Shown here: positions 37,051 to 48,400 of the stretch, piece by piece
How positions within the stretch are numbered: the first letter of the stretch is position 1
How the letters are laid out: each line of letters opens with the position of its first letter
NCBI RefSeq assembly: GCF_963576545.1
Contig: NC_083639.1
Span: 23,530,118 to 23,594,117, forward strand
Length of the DNA: 64,000 nt
Direction: 5' to 3'
Source: Limanda limanda
Lineage: Eukaryota; Chordata; Actinopteri; Pleuronectiformes; Pleuronectidae
Made by a program: the position numbers and the translations under genes
Notes under the pieces: generated by a model
Seen by the model: the letters and a program-made list of their open reading frames with translations, nothing else
The model's database searches: none
What the model was told of the DNA's origin: nothing

Positions 37051-40000
37051 GGATTGGACTACAGGAAAAGTGTCCCAAAAGGAAATGGTGCGCCACCTCA
37101 GGATACTCACACTCAAGACAACAGACAGTAACCCTACCAAAGGGGCTCATCGGAGCAAAAACAACTGCAGAAGTCATCATTGCAGAAAAAGCCTGTAACT
37201 GCTTGTTGGACACAGGTTCACAAGTGACAACGATACCAAATTCATTCTACAAACAAAACCTCTCACATTTACCTATAGAATCCCTGGACAACCTGCTTGA
37301 AGTGGAGGCTGCTAACGGCCAGGATGTCCCCTACTTAGGATATGTCAAAATAGATATCACATTCCCCAAGAGTTCCCTTGGCATAGATGTTGAAGTCCCC
37401 ACTTTGGCCTTAATTGTGCCTGACATGCGCTCAACCATGTCAAATGTTTTAATAGGCACCAACACTCTAGACATCCTGTACGAGCAGTACTCAGAGGCTG
37501 CACCTCATTACCACCAATATATGTCATATGGATACAAAGTTGTCCTCAAAACCCTTGAAATGAGACGAAGACAGAAAGTTGACCCCAGAGTAGGAGTTGT
37601 AAGACTGCTCAGCCATGATCCTGAGACCATCAGGCCTGGTGAAACCAGAGTTGTGGAAGGATTGATCAGTTGCAAAGCACCAGATGCTGGAAAGTGGGTC
37701 ACGGTGGAGACTTCAAAAGCCTCTTTTCTACCAGGTGGCATAATGGTAACAAATGGCCTAGCAAGTCTCTCATCCAAATCACCCCGCCACATACCAGTGA
37801 TCCTCAAAAATGAATCGGATCATGACATCACCATCCTTCCAGAGACTGTGATAGCGGAAGTGAATGCTATCGAAAGAGTTCAGCTCATCACAACCAAAAA
37901 CTCAGACCCTGACCAAGTGACTAAGATAAACTTCAACTTTGGAGACTCTCCAATATCTAATGAGTGGAAGGAGCGACTCACAGAAAAGCTGAAGTCAATG
38001 CCAGATGTGTTCGCTCAGCGGGATCTTGACTTTGGACGCACTGAAAGAATGAAACATCACATAAAGCTCAGTGACGAGACACCATTTAAACACAGAGCGA
38101 GACCGATACATCCAGAAGACATTGAGGCTGTGCGTAGCCATCTTCGAGAACTCCTAGATGCAGAAATCATCCGCGAATCGGAGTCACCTTTCTCCTCACC
38201 GATTGTAGTCGTCAAAAAGAAGAATGGTGACATCAGGCTCTGCATAGACTACAGGAAGCTTAACCTCCAGACTGTAAAGGACTCATATGCCCTACCCAAT
38301 GTGGAAGAGTCATTCTCAGCTTTAAATGGATCCAAGTGGTTTTCTGTTTTGGATCTGAAGTCTGGCTTTTACCAGATCGAAATGGAGGAGTCAGATAAAC
38401 ACAAGACGGCATTTGTCTGCCCACTTGGATTTTTTGAATTCAACAGGATGCCTCAGGGAATAACAAATGCTCCAAGCACATTCCAAAGACTCATGGAGCG
38501 TTGCATGGGAGAGCTAAACCTGAAGCAAGTTCTGGTTTTCATCGACGACCTCATCATTTTTTCTTCAACTTTGGAGGAACATGAGGAAAGGCTTCTAAAT
38601 GTTCTCAACAGATTGAGGGAGTATGGCCTGAAGTTGTCTCCTGAAAAATGCAGATTCTTTCAAACCTCAGTCAAATATCTAGGGCACGTTGTGTCAGAAA
38701 AAGGCATCGAAACAGACACTGACAAGATAGCTGCCCTTAAAACCTGGCCAAAGCCAAAAAACCTGAAGGAACTTAGAACCTTCTTGGGATTTTGCGGTTA
38801 TTACCGACGGTTTATCAAAGATTATGCAAAGATTGTGAAACCTCTCAATACTCTAACTGCTGGATACCCACCCCTGCGGAAACGCAGTAACTCCAGAGTT
38901 AACACAGAGAAATACCACAACCCTAAAGATATCTTCGGAGACAGATGGACAACAAATTGTCAAAGAGCATTTGAAACCATCACCGAAAAGTTGACAACTG
39001 CCCCCATCCTTGGATTTGCAGACCCCAAGTTACCCTACATCTTGCATACAGATGCGAGCACAGTCGGGTTAGGTGCTGCTCTGTACCAGGAGCAGCAAGG
39101 ACAGAGACGTGTTATCGCTTATGCAAGCCGTGGCCTCTCACCGTGTGAAGCCAGATACCCAGCACACAAATTAGAATTTCTTGCCCTTAAATGGGTAGTG
39201 ACAGAAAAATTCCAAGACTATTTGTATGGAAGTTCATTCCTTGCTGTTACCGACAGTAACCCATTAACCTACATACTCACCTCTGCAAAGCTAGATGCTA
39301 CAAGCTACAGGTGGCTAGCTGCCTTGTCAACATTCAACTTTCAGCTCCAGTACAGAGCAGGAAAGCAAAACCAAGATGCAGATGGCCTTTCCAGACGTCC
39401 ACACCCTGTATTGACTGATGACTTCACATCACAAAAAGAGGTCGAAAGGATACAGCAGTTTGCAAAGAAACACATGTCTCAGCCCGAATACTCTAACCTA
39501 ATGACTGAGGGCACAGTCAAAGCAATTTGTGAGAAACACTTTGTCCATCACATCGTGGAGGATGAAATTGCAGCGACACAGCCTGTTTCCACCTTAGTCA
39601 TGTCTCTCGCCCATAACCCAAAAGCCATACCTACAACCTTTGCCGATGAAAATCAGTGTGGGGGTTTGCCCATCATCCCGTATCTCACAGCTGCTGAGCT
39701 GATGGAAAAACAGAGAGCTGATGCAACTATCCGAGAGGTGATACACCAGATGGAGTCAGGAGAGAAACCTCCACCAACTGTGAGGAAGGAACTCCCTGAA
39801 CTCTGGCTGATACTAAGAGAATGGAGCAGACTGGAAATGTTGGATGGCATTTTATATCGAAAACGACAAGAAGGAGCACAGGTGTCCTACCAGCTTGTAC
39901 TGCCAGAAGAGCTGAGGCCCCTGGCCTTGAAGAGCCTACATGATGATGTTGGTCACATGGGCATGGAGCGCACAATAGACCTTGTCAGAGCGCGGTTTTA

Positions 40001-41639
40001 TTGGCCCAAAATGTCCACAGATGTGGAAAACAAGATCCGAACCTGCAATCGTTGTATACGACGCAAATCTTTACCCGAGAAAGCTGCACCACTTGTTAAC
40101 ATCACAGCTACAAGACCACTTGAGCTTGTGTGCATGGACTTTCTCTCACTAGAACCAGATTCAAGTAACACCAAAGACATTCTGGTCATCACTGACCACT
40201 TTACTAAGTACGCAGTTGCCATCCCTACATCAAACCAAAAGGCTAAGACAGTGGCTAAGTGCTTATGGGATCACTTCCTTGTCCACTATGGCATCCCTGA
40301 GAGACTTCATAGCGATCAAGGTCCCGACTTTGAGTCCCGTACAATTAAAGAGTTGTGTGACCTTATTGGCACCCAGAAAATAAGGACCACCCCCTATCAT
40401 CCTAGAGGGAATCCCGTTGAACGTTTCAACAGAACCCTGCTAAACATATTGGGAACCCTTGAGAACAAGAAAAAGAGTCATTGGCGTAATTACGTCAAGC
40501 CTTTGGTACACGCCTATAACTGTACAAAAAACGAAGTGACAGGCTTTACCCCTTATGAGCTGATGTTTGGGCGACAGCCTAGATTGCCCATAGACCTTGC
40601 CTTCGGTCTACCAGTCCACCACCAACCAGGATCACATTCTCAATACATCCAGAACCTGAAATCTCATCTTGAGACCAGTTATCGAGTTGCTGCTGAAAAT
40701 GCAAAGAAAACAGCTGCACGCAACAAAACAAGATTTGACAAGTGCATTGTTGAGTCCACCTTGAGAGTAGGCGACAGAGTTTTAGTAAAAAATGTCCGCC
40801 TAAGAGGCAAGCACAAGTTAGCTGACAAGTGGGAGTCAGACGTGTATGTTGTCCTAAAACAATGTGGAGACGTTCCAGTGTATGTTGTCAGACCTGAGAC
40901 CAGAGAGGGTCCACAGAGAACCCTTCACCGTGACCTTTTGCTGTCATGTGGTTTCCTCCCGATGACCTCGGCAGAGAGTGAAACTGACACAATAAAGACG
41001 GCCAGGCGGCCAAGAACCCGACAACATCCGAGAGACAGCTCAGATACGGCAGATGGGAGTGAATCTCAATCCGACTCTGAAGAGTACTATTATGACGGTC
41101 ATAGAAACCAACGAGTGGAGACCCTGGGTTTCAACCAAGTCCCAGAACCCGCAGAACAAGTTCCAGACAGGACTATCCCTCAAGATGCTCCAGCAGAAAC
41201 TTGTGACTTATACCCACCTGATCCTGATGAAATCTGTTTTCCGCACCAAGATGAGAGTTGCTTACCTGATCTTGGAGGAATCATCGTATCTGATGCTGCA
41301 GACATTGACAGACTTGAACCTGAGGAAAGTAACTCATCTCTACCTGAGGAGAGCATCTTACCTGAGGAACAGAATACTCAAGACCTCCCAAAAGAGGACC
41401 TGAACATTCCCTCATCCCCTAATCAAGCCACTGAAGAAGGGAATGACATTGAAACTTCTCAAAAACAACCTGACACTGAGACAGAACCCCCAAGACGATC
41501 CACCAGAGACAGAAAGCCTATTGATCGACTGACTTACCCTGAATTAGGAAATCCATTAGTGACAATAGTCCAGTCTCTGTTGCAGAGTTTGACTGACGTA
41601 TTCACAGACTCAAAACCACATAGAATTATGATAGTATAG
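36978..41639 (+). CDS. pol: Pol polyprotein: protease, RT, RNase H, integrase (1553 codons)
   Basis: Makes the enzymes that copy the RNA and integrate the DNA. There is no good ATG at the frame start, so it is expected as a Gag-Pol fusion by -1 frameshift. Numbering is from 36978. The protease has LLDTGSQVTTIP (DTG at 78-80). The RT has IDYRKLN, LDLKSGFYQIEM and FIDD at 521-524. RNase H starts near HTDAS (about 690). The integrase has an HHCC finger (about 988-1033) and the DDE triad in VCMDFLS (about 1053), SDQGPDF (about 1112) and NPVERFN (about 1148). All key residues are present. The C-terminal 200 residues are acidic and end with RRSTRDRKPIDRL, a tail usual in this group. I see no chromodomain. 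The frame is intact to TAG at 41637. Confidence 0.95.
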   Translation: MGTENRFLHIQSVKLASVTIEGQIGIGLQEKCPKRKWCATSGYSHSRQQTVTLPKGLIGAKTTAEVIIAEKACNCLLDTGSQVTTIPNSFYKQNLSHLPIESLDNLLEVEAANGQDVPYLGYVKIDITFPKSSLGIDVEVPTLALIVPDMRSTMSNVLIGTNTLDILYEQYSEAAPHYHQYMSYGYKVVLKTLEMRRRQKVDPRVGVVRLLSHDPETIRPGETRVVEGLISCKAPDAGKWVTVETSKASFLPGGIMVTNGLASLSSKSPRHIPVILKNESDHDITILPETVIAEVNAIERVQLITTKNSDPDQVTKINFNFGDSPISNEWKERLTEKLKSMPDVFAQRDLDFGRTERMKHHIKLSDETPFKHRARPIHPEDIEAVRSHLRELLDAEIIRESESPFSSPIVVVKKKNGDIRLCIDYRKLNLQTVKDSYALPNVEESFSALNGSKWFSVLDLKSGFYQIEMEESDKHKTAFVCPLGFFEFNRMPQGITNAPSTFQRLMERCMGELNLKQVLVFIDDLIIFSSTLEEHEERLLNVLNRLREYGLKLSPEKCRFFQTSVKYLGHVVSEKGIETDTDKIAALKTWPKPKNLKELRTFLGFCGYYRRFIKDYAKIVKPLNTLTAGYPPLRKRSNSRVNTEKYHNPKDIFGDRWTTNCQRAFETITEKLTTAPILGFADPKLPYILHTDASTVGLGAALYQEQQGQRRVIAYASRGLSPCEARYPAHKLEFLALKWVVTEKFQDYLYGSSFLAVTDSNPLTYILTSAKLDATSYRWLAALSTFNFQLQYRAGKQNQDADGLSRRPHPVLTDDFTSQKEVERIQQFAKKHMSQPEYSNLMTEGTVKAICEKHFVHHIVEDEIAATQPVSTLVMSLAHNPKAIPTTFADENQCGGLPIIPYLTAAELMEKQRADATIREVIHQMESGEKPPPTVRKELPELWLILREWSRLEMLDGILYRKRQEGAQVSYQLVLPEELRPLALKSLHDDVGHMGMERTIDLVRARFYWPKMSTDVENKIRTCNRCIRRKSLPEKAAPLVNITATRPLELVCMDFLSLEPDSSNTKDILVITDHFTKYAVAIPTSNQKAKTVAKCLWDHFLVHYGIPERLHSDQGPDFESRTIKELCDLIGTQKIRTTPYHPRGNPVERFNRTLLNILGTLENKKKSHWRNYVKPLVHAYNCTKNEVTGFTPYELMFGRQPRLPIDLAFGLPVHHQPGSHSQYIQNLKSHLETSYRVAAENAKKTAARNKTRFDKCIVESTLRVGDRVLVKNVRLRGKHKLADKWESDVYVVLKQCGDVPVYVVRPETREGPQRTLHRDLLLSCGFLPMTSAESETDTIKTARRPRTRQHPRDSSDTADGSESQSDSEEYYYDGHRNQRVETLGFNQVPEPAEQVPDRTIPQDAPAETCDLYPPDPDEICFPHQDESCLPDLGGIIVSDAADIDRLEPEESNSSLPEESILPEEQNTQDLPKEDLNIPSSPNQATEEGNDIETSQKQPDTETEPPRRSTRDRKPIDRLTYPELGNPLVTIVQSLLQSLTDVFTDSKPHRIMIV
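37014..37020 (+). promoter_or_regulatory. Candidate -1 frameshift site GTTAAAC
   Basis: The pol frame is -1 relative to gag and is open only from 36921. So a shift must occur between 36921 and the gag stop at 37050. GTTAAAC lies in the correct phase (G TTA AAC in gag codons), 10 codons before the gag stop. The same heptamer is the documented slippery site of equine arteritis virus. No strong stem at the ideal distance was seen. A 6-bp GGGACA/TGTCCC pair starts 19 nt downstream. Confidence 0.45.
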
Positions 41640-41677
41640 TATAGATTCAGTATTTTGCACAGGGACGTGCAAAAGGT

Positions 41678-41690
41678 AAAGTGGGGAGGA
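41678..41690 (+). promoter_or_regulatory. Polypurine tract of the first LTR element
   Basis: AAAGTGGGGAGGA lies directly against the 3' LTR. This is the expected primer for plus-strand synthesis. Confidence 0.8.
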
Positions 41691-42786
41691 TGTAACCCAT
41701 ATTAATATCTCCCATATTATAAAAGTGATAATATAGATATACTTGAAATATATAAATATGCATTGCAATGTATACTAAATAAATAAATAGTCCACATTAA
41801 ATATCAATCATTAAATAGTTACAATATAGATAAATGTGATATAAATAAATATAAAAATGTATTGTAAATGTATAGATAGATAAATAGTCCATTAAATTAA
41901 TAAATAAGTAAAACTGGTTAAAGTCAGTTAAAACCCATGTTAAAGATCATTTAATGGAGAAATATTAAAAGTCTTCTGACTAAAAACGCTTTCCCTTTAA
42001 GACAGGTGAGAGTGCTTTCCCCTTTAAGAGATTTTCCCTCTGTGGAGGTGACAGGAAGGGGAGGCACATAATAGAGTATAAAAGGGAAGTGAGGGAGGAG
42101 ACTCGAGAGAAGCAAAAGGACAAACAAAAGGAAAGAGGAGAGCGAAGATGTTTGGCTGCTAAAAACCATGTGTTACAAAGATATGTTAAGACTTAAAAGC
42201 AATACCCAGAGTTTGTTGAAAAGTGCTTTACATGCTTGAAGAGGTTCCACGATCAGGGAACCGGTGAGGAGACACGTGTGTGTGTTGGAGGATACACATG
42301 CAACCGAGACAAGATGGCGAGCGAGAAGATCGGCGGACTCCGGTCGTAAGGGCTGAATCAACCATCCCTTTCAACCTGGACTGGACTTCTGCCACTGCCC
42401 GGATTGGACTTTACTCACTGCCAGAGTGGTAGGAGTATCAACATTTTCTTTTTTTTGAATTGAACTAAATAAGGATTTCGAACGGAACTTTATTTTGAAA
42501 AGACTATCACACCGAACAAGAGAATACAGGGAAGAAGAGTGAAGAGCTCCACTCGTCTAACCCCTCCTTTATTGTTTGAATTATGTGTGTATATGTTTAT
42601 TAAGTTTATTATGTTTATGATATATACTTTATTTATTATGTTATTTGTTAAGTGTGTTCAGTAAAGTGCCGGCTTTGAATTTAAAGTACCTGATCTCTGG
42701 CTTATTATTTATGCTTTCACCCCACTCCTTAAAACCCAGAACCTAGAACTAGTCCAGTATTTGGCCCATTAGAGGTAAATGCTACA
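41691..42786 (+). repeat. 3' LTR (1096 bp)
   Basis: Same length and, as far as I can read, the same sequence as 34137-35232 (constant offset of 7554). It is followed by the target duplication AATG at 42787-42790. Confidence 0.95.
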
Positions 42787-43074
42787 AATGCTCCTCCACA
42801 CAGAATAGAACTGCTAAATTCCTACTAAATTTCAACTATGCCAAATTATGAAACAATGATTAAGATAATGAAGTAACCCCTCCCCACCAGCCACCCTCTT
42901 TTGTTCCCCCCACTTGCCATAATGGTTGGAACACACCGAAGGCAGAAGCGCAGCGAAGAGCCACGAACTGCTGCCCGCTTCCTCTCGGTGCCGATGTTAA
43001 CCATTGTTTTGTTATTATGCACTTATTCCGCGAATTTGTCAGTTGTGTCAGAGACAGAGACTTAGAGAGAATAA

Positions 43075-43461
43075 TGTCGGATCCTTTATCGTGTTGGCAT
43101 CTGATAATGGTGGTGGACCACAACCGAGGTGGCAGCTGATGGTGGATCCTAATTGGCGGCAGTGGTCTTGCTGGCTGCTGACCATAGACTATGATTGTAG
43201 CAGGCCTGCTTGATATATAGTACACTTGAGATCTATTGCACTTCTGTTCATCCTGGGAGAGGGATCCCTCCCATGTGGCTCTCTCTGAGGTTTCTACCAT
43301 CTTTTTACCCTGTTAAAAGGGTTTTTTAGTAGTTTTCCCTTACTCTTGCTGAGGGTTAAGGACAGAGGATGCCAAACCATGTTAAAGCCCTATGAGACAA
43401 ATTGTGATTTGTGAATATGGGCTATACAAATTAAATTTGATTGATTGATTGATTGATTGAT
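43075..43461 (+). mobile_element. L2-like LINE, 3' end only (copy 1)
   Basis: It begins near TCGGATCCTTTATCGTGTTGG and contains GGTGGACCACAACCGAGG, CTGGGAGAGGGATCCCTC, CTGAGGTTTCTACC, GAGGGTTAAGGACAGAGG and AAAGCCCTATGAGACAAATT. It ends in GATT repeats (43438-43461). The same blocks follow the LINE coding remnant at 61416-61823, which identifies this as that family's 3' UTR. Relative to the 62-kb copy, about 100 bp in the middle are missing. Confidence 0.75.
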
Positions 43462-44393
43462 ATATGATGAAATAAAAAATTTGCAAATCAGCAAAATGAT
43501 CTGGCAGGCAAAAATATTATTGCTGCTTTTTTCCCAAGGGCCACAAGATTTCAACCAAATTGCAACAACATTGCCATGCACTTCCTGGGGCCATTTACAA
43601 TATACATGCCAAGTGCAAAACTGATCATTAGCCTCCATTAACACTTACAAAATCCTCTCCATCTCCCACATAATCTCCATGTGTCAGTGAATGCAAAACA
43701 TTCACTGACACCAAATCCTCCTTTGTCTCCACCTAAGATGTTCTGTCCTTTCCCAGAATTTGTCTCAAGACCTGCCACATAAACAACTGTAACCTGTGAT
43801 AAAGGCTGACCTCAGCAACATATCCTTGTATGTCTTTTGTTATGACACAGGGTCATAATTTGTAAATCAATTATTATGCAAGGTTCTTGTTGTTGTTCTC
43901 CCTCCCTGGCTGAGGGTGGCACTGGTTTACCTGTTCTCTACTTTCTTTCAGCCGGTGGCTCGAGTAAGGCGGAGATTGTGGATGTGACAAGAGACTGATG
44001 GCGTTCTTACTGGATCAATGGATGCATAATCTGTTCTGTTCCAAAAAATATTAGAAGTATTGATATCACTAAGGGTGAGAAGCATTATTTTTTGTAATTT
44101 TTTTTCCCTCCTGTTTAATGTTAGGGAATTAGTGGGGATTGGTCACATATTGTTTTGCTTGTTCTTTTGATTCGCTCACCCTGACACCTTTTTCCACTAA
44201 AGCTGACAAATACATACTTTTCGTTGGACTGCAAATTGTTGTGGCACTGGACATCCTTGGGAGTTGGGAAAGGGAGATATCTTTTTTATGTTATGCTCAG
44301 GTTTCCTCGAGGCTGGGCATTAGACTTTCTGCTTGATGAATGGTTTGGACCTTTTCAATACTTTCACATGACAGGCACAGTCACTGCTCATCT
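43462..44393. other. No assignable feature
   Basis: AT-rich non-coding DNA. TTCACTGACA and TTTTTT tracts occur but there are no termini or coding motifs. Confidence 0.5.
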
Positions 44394-44640
44394 GGGGCCT
44401 CATTTATAACCATTGCATACGCACAAACGGGGCCTGAAACTTGCATAGACCACTTCTCACTCAAACGTTGGGATTTATAAAAAACTGACTTGACGGGAGA
44501 ATGTGGGCCCTACGATTACTCTGACCCAAGAGTACAAATGTTTTTGGAGACAGGAAAACGACGACGCAGACGTGAGGTGGTGAACTGAAGCCAGATTATT
44601 GATCCACTTCATCATTAACATACAAAACAGCTTTACTTGT
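44394..44640 (+). mobile_element. Left end of a Harbinger-type transposon (partial)
   Basis: GGGGCCTCATTTATAACC is followed by GCATACGCACAAACGGGGCC, TGAAACTTGCATAGACC, CAAACGTTGGGATTTATAAA and CTGACTTGACGGGAGAATGTG. To my knowledge this series marks the terminus of a common fish Harbinger family. The complementary terminus (TTATAAATGAGGCCCC) was not found, so the copy is truncated or its end has decayed. The right boundary is a guess. Confidence 0.5.
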
Positions 44641-46768
44641 GCCCACGTGACATAAGTGTTCAACAAGAACCTTTAATTGAAAAATATATAAAATAACTTA
44701 CAGCAAATTATGTTCTGATAAAGAGCAGAGTTACAGAGCTGAGTCATCAAGAGTTTTTAATAATATCTTCTAACACTGTGCGTGTACATCCAGGACAAGT
44801 GTGTTTAAAATTGCTGCAGTGAACGTGACTGTGCCATCAGGCGTACAGAGCGCACTGGAGATCACTCACAAAACATGTAGAAAAACTAATCAAACTTGTA
44901 TTTGAAAATAATATCCCAGAGTGGAGGTTAAGATCCATTGAGGTGTGACGTAATCGGTCCGATGGCTCTAAATACATAAATATTGTGGTGATGCTCGTGC
45001 TTGATGGATGCACGCAAATGGAAGGATGAGGAGGAAACAAGGGTTTAGCAATCACAAAGAGTTTTTTGTCCCATGATGATGACTGATCAGCTGATATAGA
45101 TTCTATAGATCTGTACTGTACAATTGTGCTGAATTGAGTCCATTATTACACAGATCAACCTATGGAACCGAACCATCCCAGTACGAACACAAGAATAAAA
45201 ATATGATTCTGTCAAATTCTATAGATTGGGGACATCACAGCTCTCTCTGAATTTAATAATCCTTCAGTTTTGGATGATGAAAATACAAACTTCGATACAA
45301 CAAGTTCTCTCACAGTCTGACAGTGAGATTTTTCATTCTTCGTTATTTCTATCCTCTTCACTCTCACTCACTGTTTTATCAGCAGCAGCAGCAGTGCATC
45401 AGTGTATTTACTTTATTAATCACTGCTCATCTCATATATCCGTGGTACAAGCACTTTGGTTGATCTATTCCGAGCTCTGCCTTGTGTTGTTTGAAAACAT
45501 TCTACTTGCCTGGTCATCTAACTATTGTTCTCCCCTGCTCAGGATCACCAGCTACTGTTTCTCTGCTCTTAGCCAGAACTCCCAGCCACAGTGAACTCTG
45601 GACTCGGGATCAGGATATTATTTGTACCTGAACTTTGGACTTCCTCTTTAACAATGATAAATGGTAGTGTTGGCATTGCCAGCATAATACTTTTTCTCTG
45701 TATTTTACTTCTTGCTTCTTACTTGCTGCCTGTGAATAATGAGTTGTGTGTTTTTGCTGCCAGTGAACTGTGAGTTGTGTGTTCTCCTCCCGCACCCATT
45801 TAAATCCAAAGCCGAATTGAAATGTCCACAAATTAGATTTATCTGCATCAATCATTGACCTCTCATTCACACTTGTTTTATGTCCATCTTTTTCCTCATC
45901 AGGTAGCATAACCTTTTTCACAGTAAAGTTGTTTTTACAACTGAAAAAGGTTTACTGCAGCAAATATCTGTTTTGTGTGCAGTAGTTTGGGGTTTGGAAG
46001 ATATATAATTCATCTGCTGTAAAATAAAACTGAGTGAAAGCCAACAGTATTTATTTTTCTTATTCTTCTAATATCTAAATTATTTGGAATTTTAAGTGGA
46101 TGTTAATGTATGCATTCAAAATTGTATGAGTACATTTACTTTATGTGTTCAACAACATAGGGGAATCAACTGTGTGGGTGGCTCGGCCTAGGGGAGCTTT
46201 ATCTGTGTGTGTGAGTGTGTTCATGCTGATTTCTTTTATGTGTAGTATTTTGAGAATATCTGTTGAGGACCACTTTGAAAATGAGATGGCCCATCTCAAA
46301 GGGTTCATCCTACCAATAAACTTGTATGTAATATTGTCTTATGTTGCTCCTGATATTAGATATTGGAAAATAATAGCTACAGTTATTACAGTAAATGATG
46401 GAAAACTCCCTCTTGGTCCATGGTTGCATATTGTGCAAATTTGATAGCTTTACGAATAAAATATTGCTTAATACATTTGTGTTTGTTTGAAGAATAGAGA
46501 ACTGCCAATGTCCAGTCAAACAGGTGCTTCTGAATGCTAGTTTTGCCTGTATTTTCTTTGACAAACTTCATATAGACGATATTACACTATTCACTGTGAA
46601 AAACAACAGCATGCACAGTTCCATATTATTATGTCTTATTTTTATCTGAGAGACAACAGTGCAAATTGGTGTGCAGAACTAATCACAAAAGCTCTATGAG
46701 TGCAACAATAAGCAGATGGTGAGATGGGGGGGTTCATACTCATACCAACAATCTCCTCAACACAATAA
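44641..46768. other. No assignable gene; one hairpin
   Basis: Open frames of 84-122 codons at 45226-46571 lack motifs. A small hairpin (AACCTTTTTCA...TGAAAAAGGTT) lies at about 45909-45953. The text around 45560-45830 could be part of an old LTR, but there are no clear ends. Confidence 0.4.
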
Positions 46769-47292
46769 TGGCGGATCCTGTATCGTGCTGGCATCTGATA
46801 GTGGTGTTGGGCCACGCTCGAGGTGGCAGCTGATGGTGGATCCTGATGGCTGCAGTGGACAATGATTGTGGACTATAGTGGCATCTGATCTTGATGGAGA
46901 ATCATGATCGTGGTGGCTGCTGACCATAGACTATGATTACAACAAGACTGCTTGATATATAATATGTCTCCTCAGATACTTGACCATTACTGACAATAAT
47001 CCATCAATTCATTGACCTTCCATTATGCTTCAAAATGTTTATTCTAATCAATGCTGCAAATACCCTTACCTTTCTGATCTTCTCCATTACACGTGATATC
47101 TAGTGCACTTCTGTCCGTCCTGGGAGAGGGATCCCTTACACGTGGCTCTCTCTGAGGTTTCTACCTTCTTTTTACCCTGTTAAAAGCTTTTTTTGTAGTT
47201 TTCTCGAGGGTTAAGGACAGATTATGTCACACCTTGTTAAAGCCCTGTGAGACAAATTGTGATTTGTAAAAATGGGTTGATTGAATGATTGG
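46769..47292 (+). mobile_element. L2-like LINE, 3' end only (copy 2)
   Basis: Contains GGCGGATCCTGTATCGTGCTG, CGAGGTGGCAGCTGATGGTGG, GCTGCTGACCATAGACTATG, GTCCTGGGAGAGGGATCC and GAGGGTTAAGGACAG, and ends in GATTGAATGATTG. It keeps the middle segment (about 46980-47090) that copy 1 lacks. It is the 3' UTR of the family whose coding end is at 61416-61823. It is 5' truncated, as is usual for LINE copies. Confidence 0.75.
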
Positions 47293-48396
47293 CAACTCAA
47301 CACATCAGAGACAGCATATAACTCAGCTTTGGTTTCCACAGTTTCAGATCAGGGTGACAGTTTATTTCCTATGATTTCTAAATGTGGACTCTTTCAAACA
47401 CTAAAAATGACCTTGCTGTGGCTCACCAGTGAAAAGCCAGCTGTGACGGCAGCTAACTGGCAGCACGTGGCGCCCCAGTGAACATGTTCAACACCGCAGC
47501 TTGGAGTGTGCCAGGCTGCTGGGCTGCTGATCGGCCCAAACAAGCCAGATGCTGACCAACCAACAGTGTGCTGGCGATGGATTGGTGTCGGTACAGGTGT
47601 TGGTCAGACTGAATTACTCCTGTGTATGTAACTGCAACATGTTTCCATCCTTGGCTGTATTTTCTGTTGCTCATTATACTACTACCTCTACTCTGATTTA
47701 TTTTATTCAACAGCTACATAACCAATTTGTACCTCTCATGCAATATATTACATCTTTTCATTGATAATTACAATGCTTTTTGATGTGTCAGAATATTAAT
47801 ATCAATGATTATTCTGAATTTCAAAGCTCAAAGCTCTCTGTTTATAATAATTCTACAGTTGAAATACAAAACAGGGAACTATTTTATTGTGGCATGATAG
47901 TCTTTGAGTGAGTAGTTTGAAATGGTTTTCTTTTCTAATTTTAAATCATCGTATTCTTGCTATGTAGTGTCTTTTATATATATCTTAACTAAAATTGCCA
48001 ACCAGTCGCATCAACATTACATCTGTGTCTATCCAGACTCATGAATGTAATAAAAGGTTATTAAGTTTATATAGTCGTACTCAGCATATGAATGATTGAG
48101 TAATGACAATAATTGTACGCATGTGACACACTGGCTGCGGTTCAACCGGTGTTCAGCTGCTTATGTTGTACTGCTCTTGAAGTAATTTTAGCTCTTAAAT
48201 AGTATTTTTTACACGTTTCACACATGACACAGCAGAATAGACAGAGAAAATGAACAATTTCTCTATGTTACTCTTTCAAATATATCACAGACGCTTCAAA
48301 ATAAAACCACTCCAGCGTTTCTGATGACTGAATCCATTCATTTGTATTTTTAAAGGTTTTTATTGTGAAATACAGTATATGCAGGAGCGGAAGGCG
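47293..48396. other. No assignable feature
   Basis: Non-coding sequence. Small open frames at 47453-47764 have no motifs. Confidence 0.5.
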
Positions 48397-48400
48397 TTAA

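Larger units (their letters stand above)
34137..42786 (+). mobile_element. Complete Ty3/gypsy LTR retrotransposon with PNMA-like Gag
   Basis: An 8650-bp element has 1096-bp LTRs at both ends that I read as identical. It has a 4-bp target duplication AATG (34133-34136 and 42787-42790), a primer-site region, gag, pol and a polypurine tract. Both coding frames are uninterrupted over 1.7 and 4.7 kb. The domain order protease, RT, RNase H, integrase is that of Ty3/gypsy. No envelope-like frame is present. Identical LTRs and open frames mean it inserted very recently and could be active. Confidence 0.95.

Noticed and set aside
37040..37076. GGGACA/TGTCCC stem as frameshift stimulator of the first element
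   Set aside because: It begins 19 nt after the slippery site, longer than the usual 5-9 nt spacer, and is only 6 bp; kept as a remark only.
41640..41690. Envelope gene after pol of the first LTR element
   Set aside because: Only 51 bases lie between the pol stop and the 3' LTR; there is no room for env.
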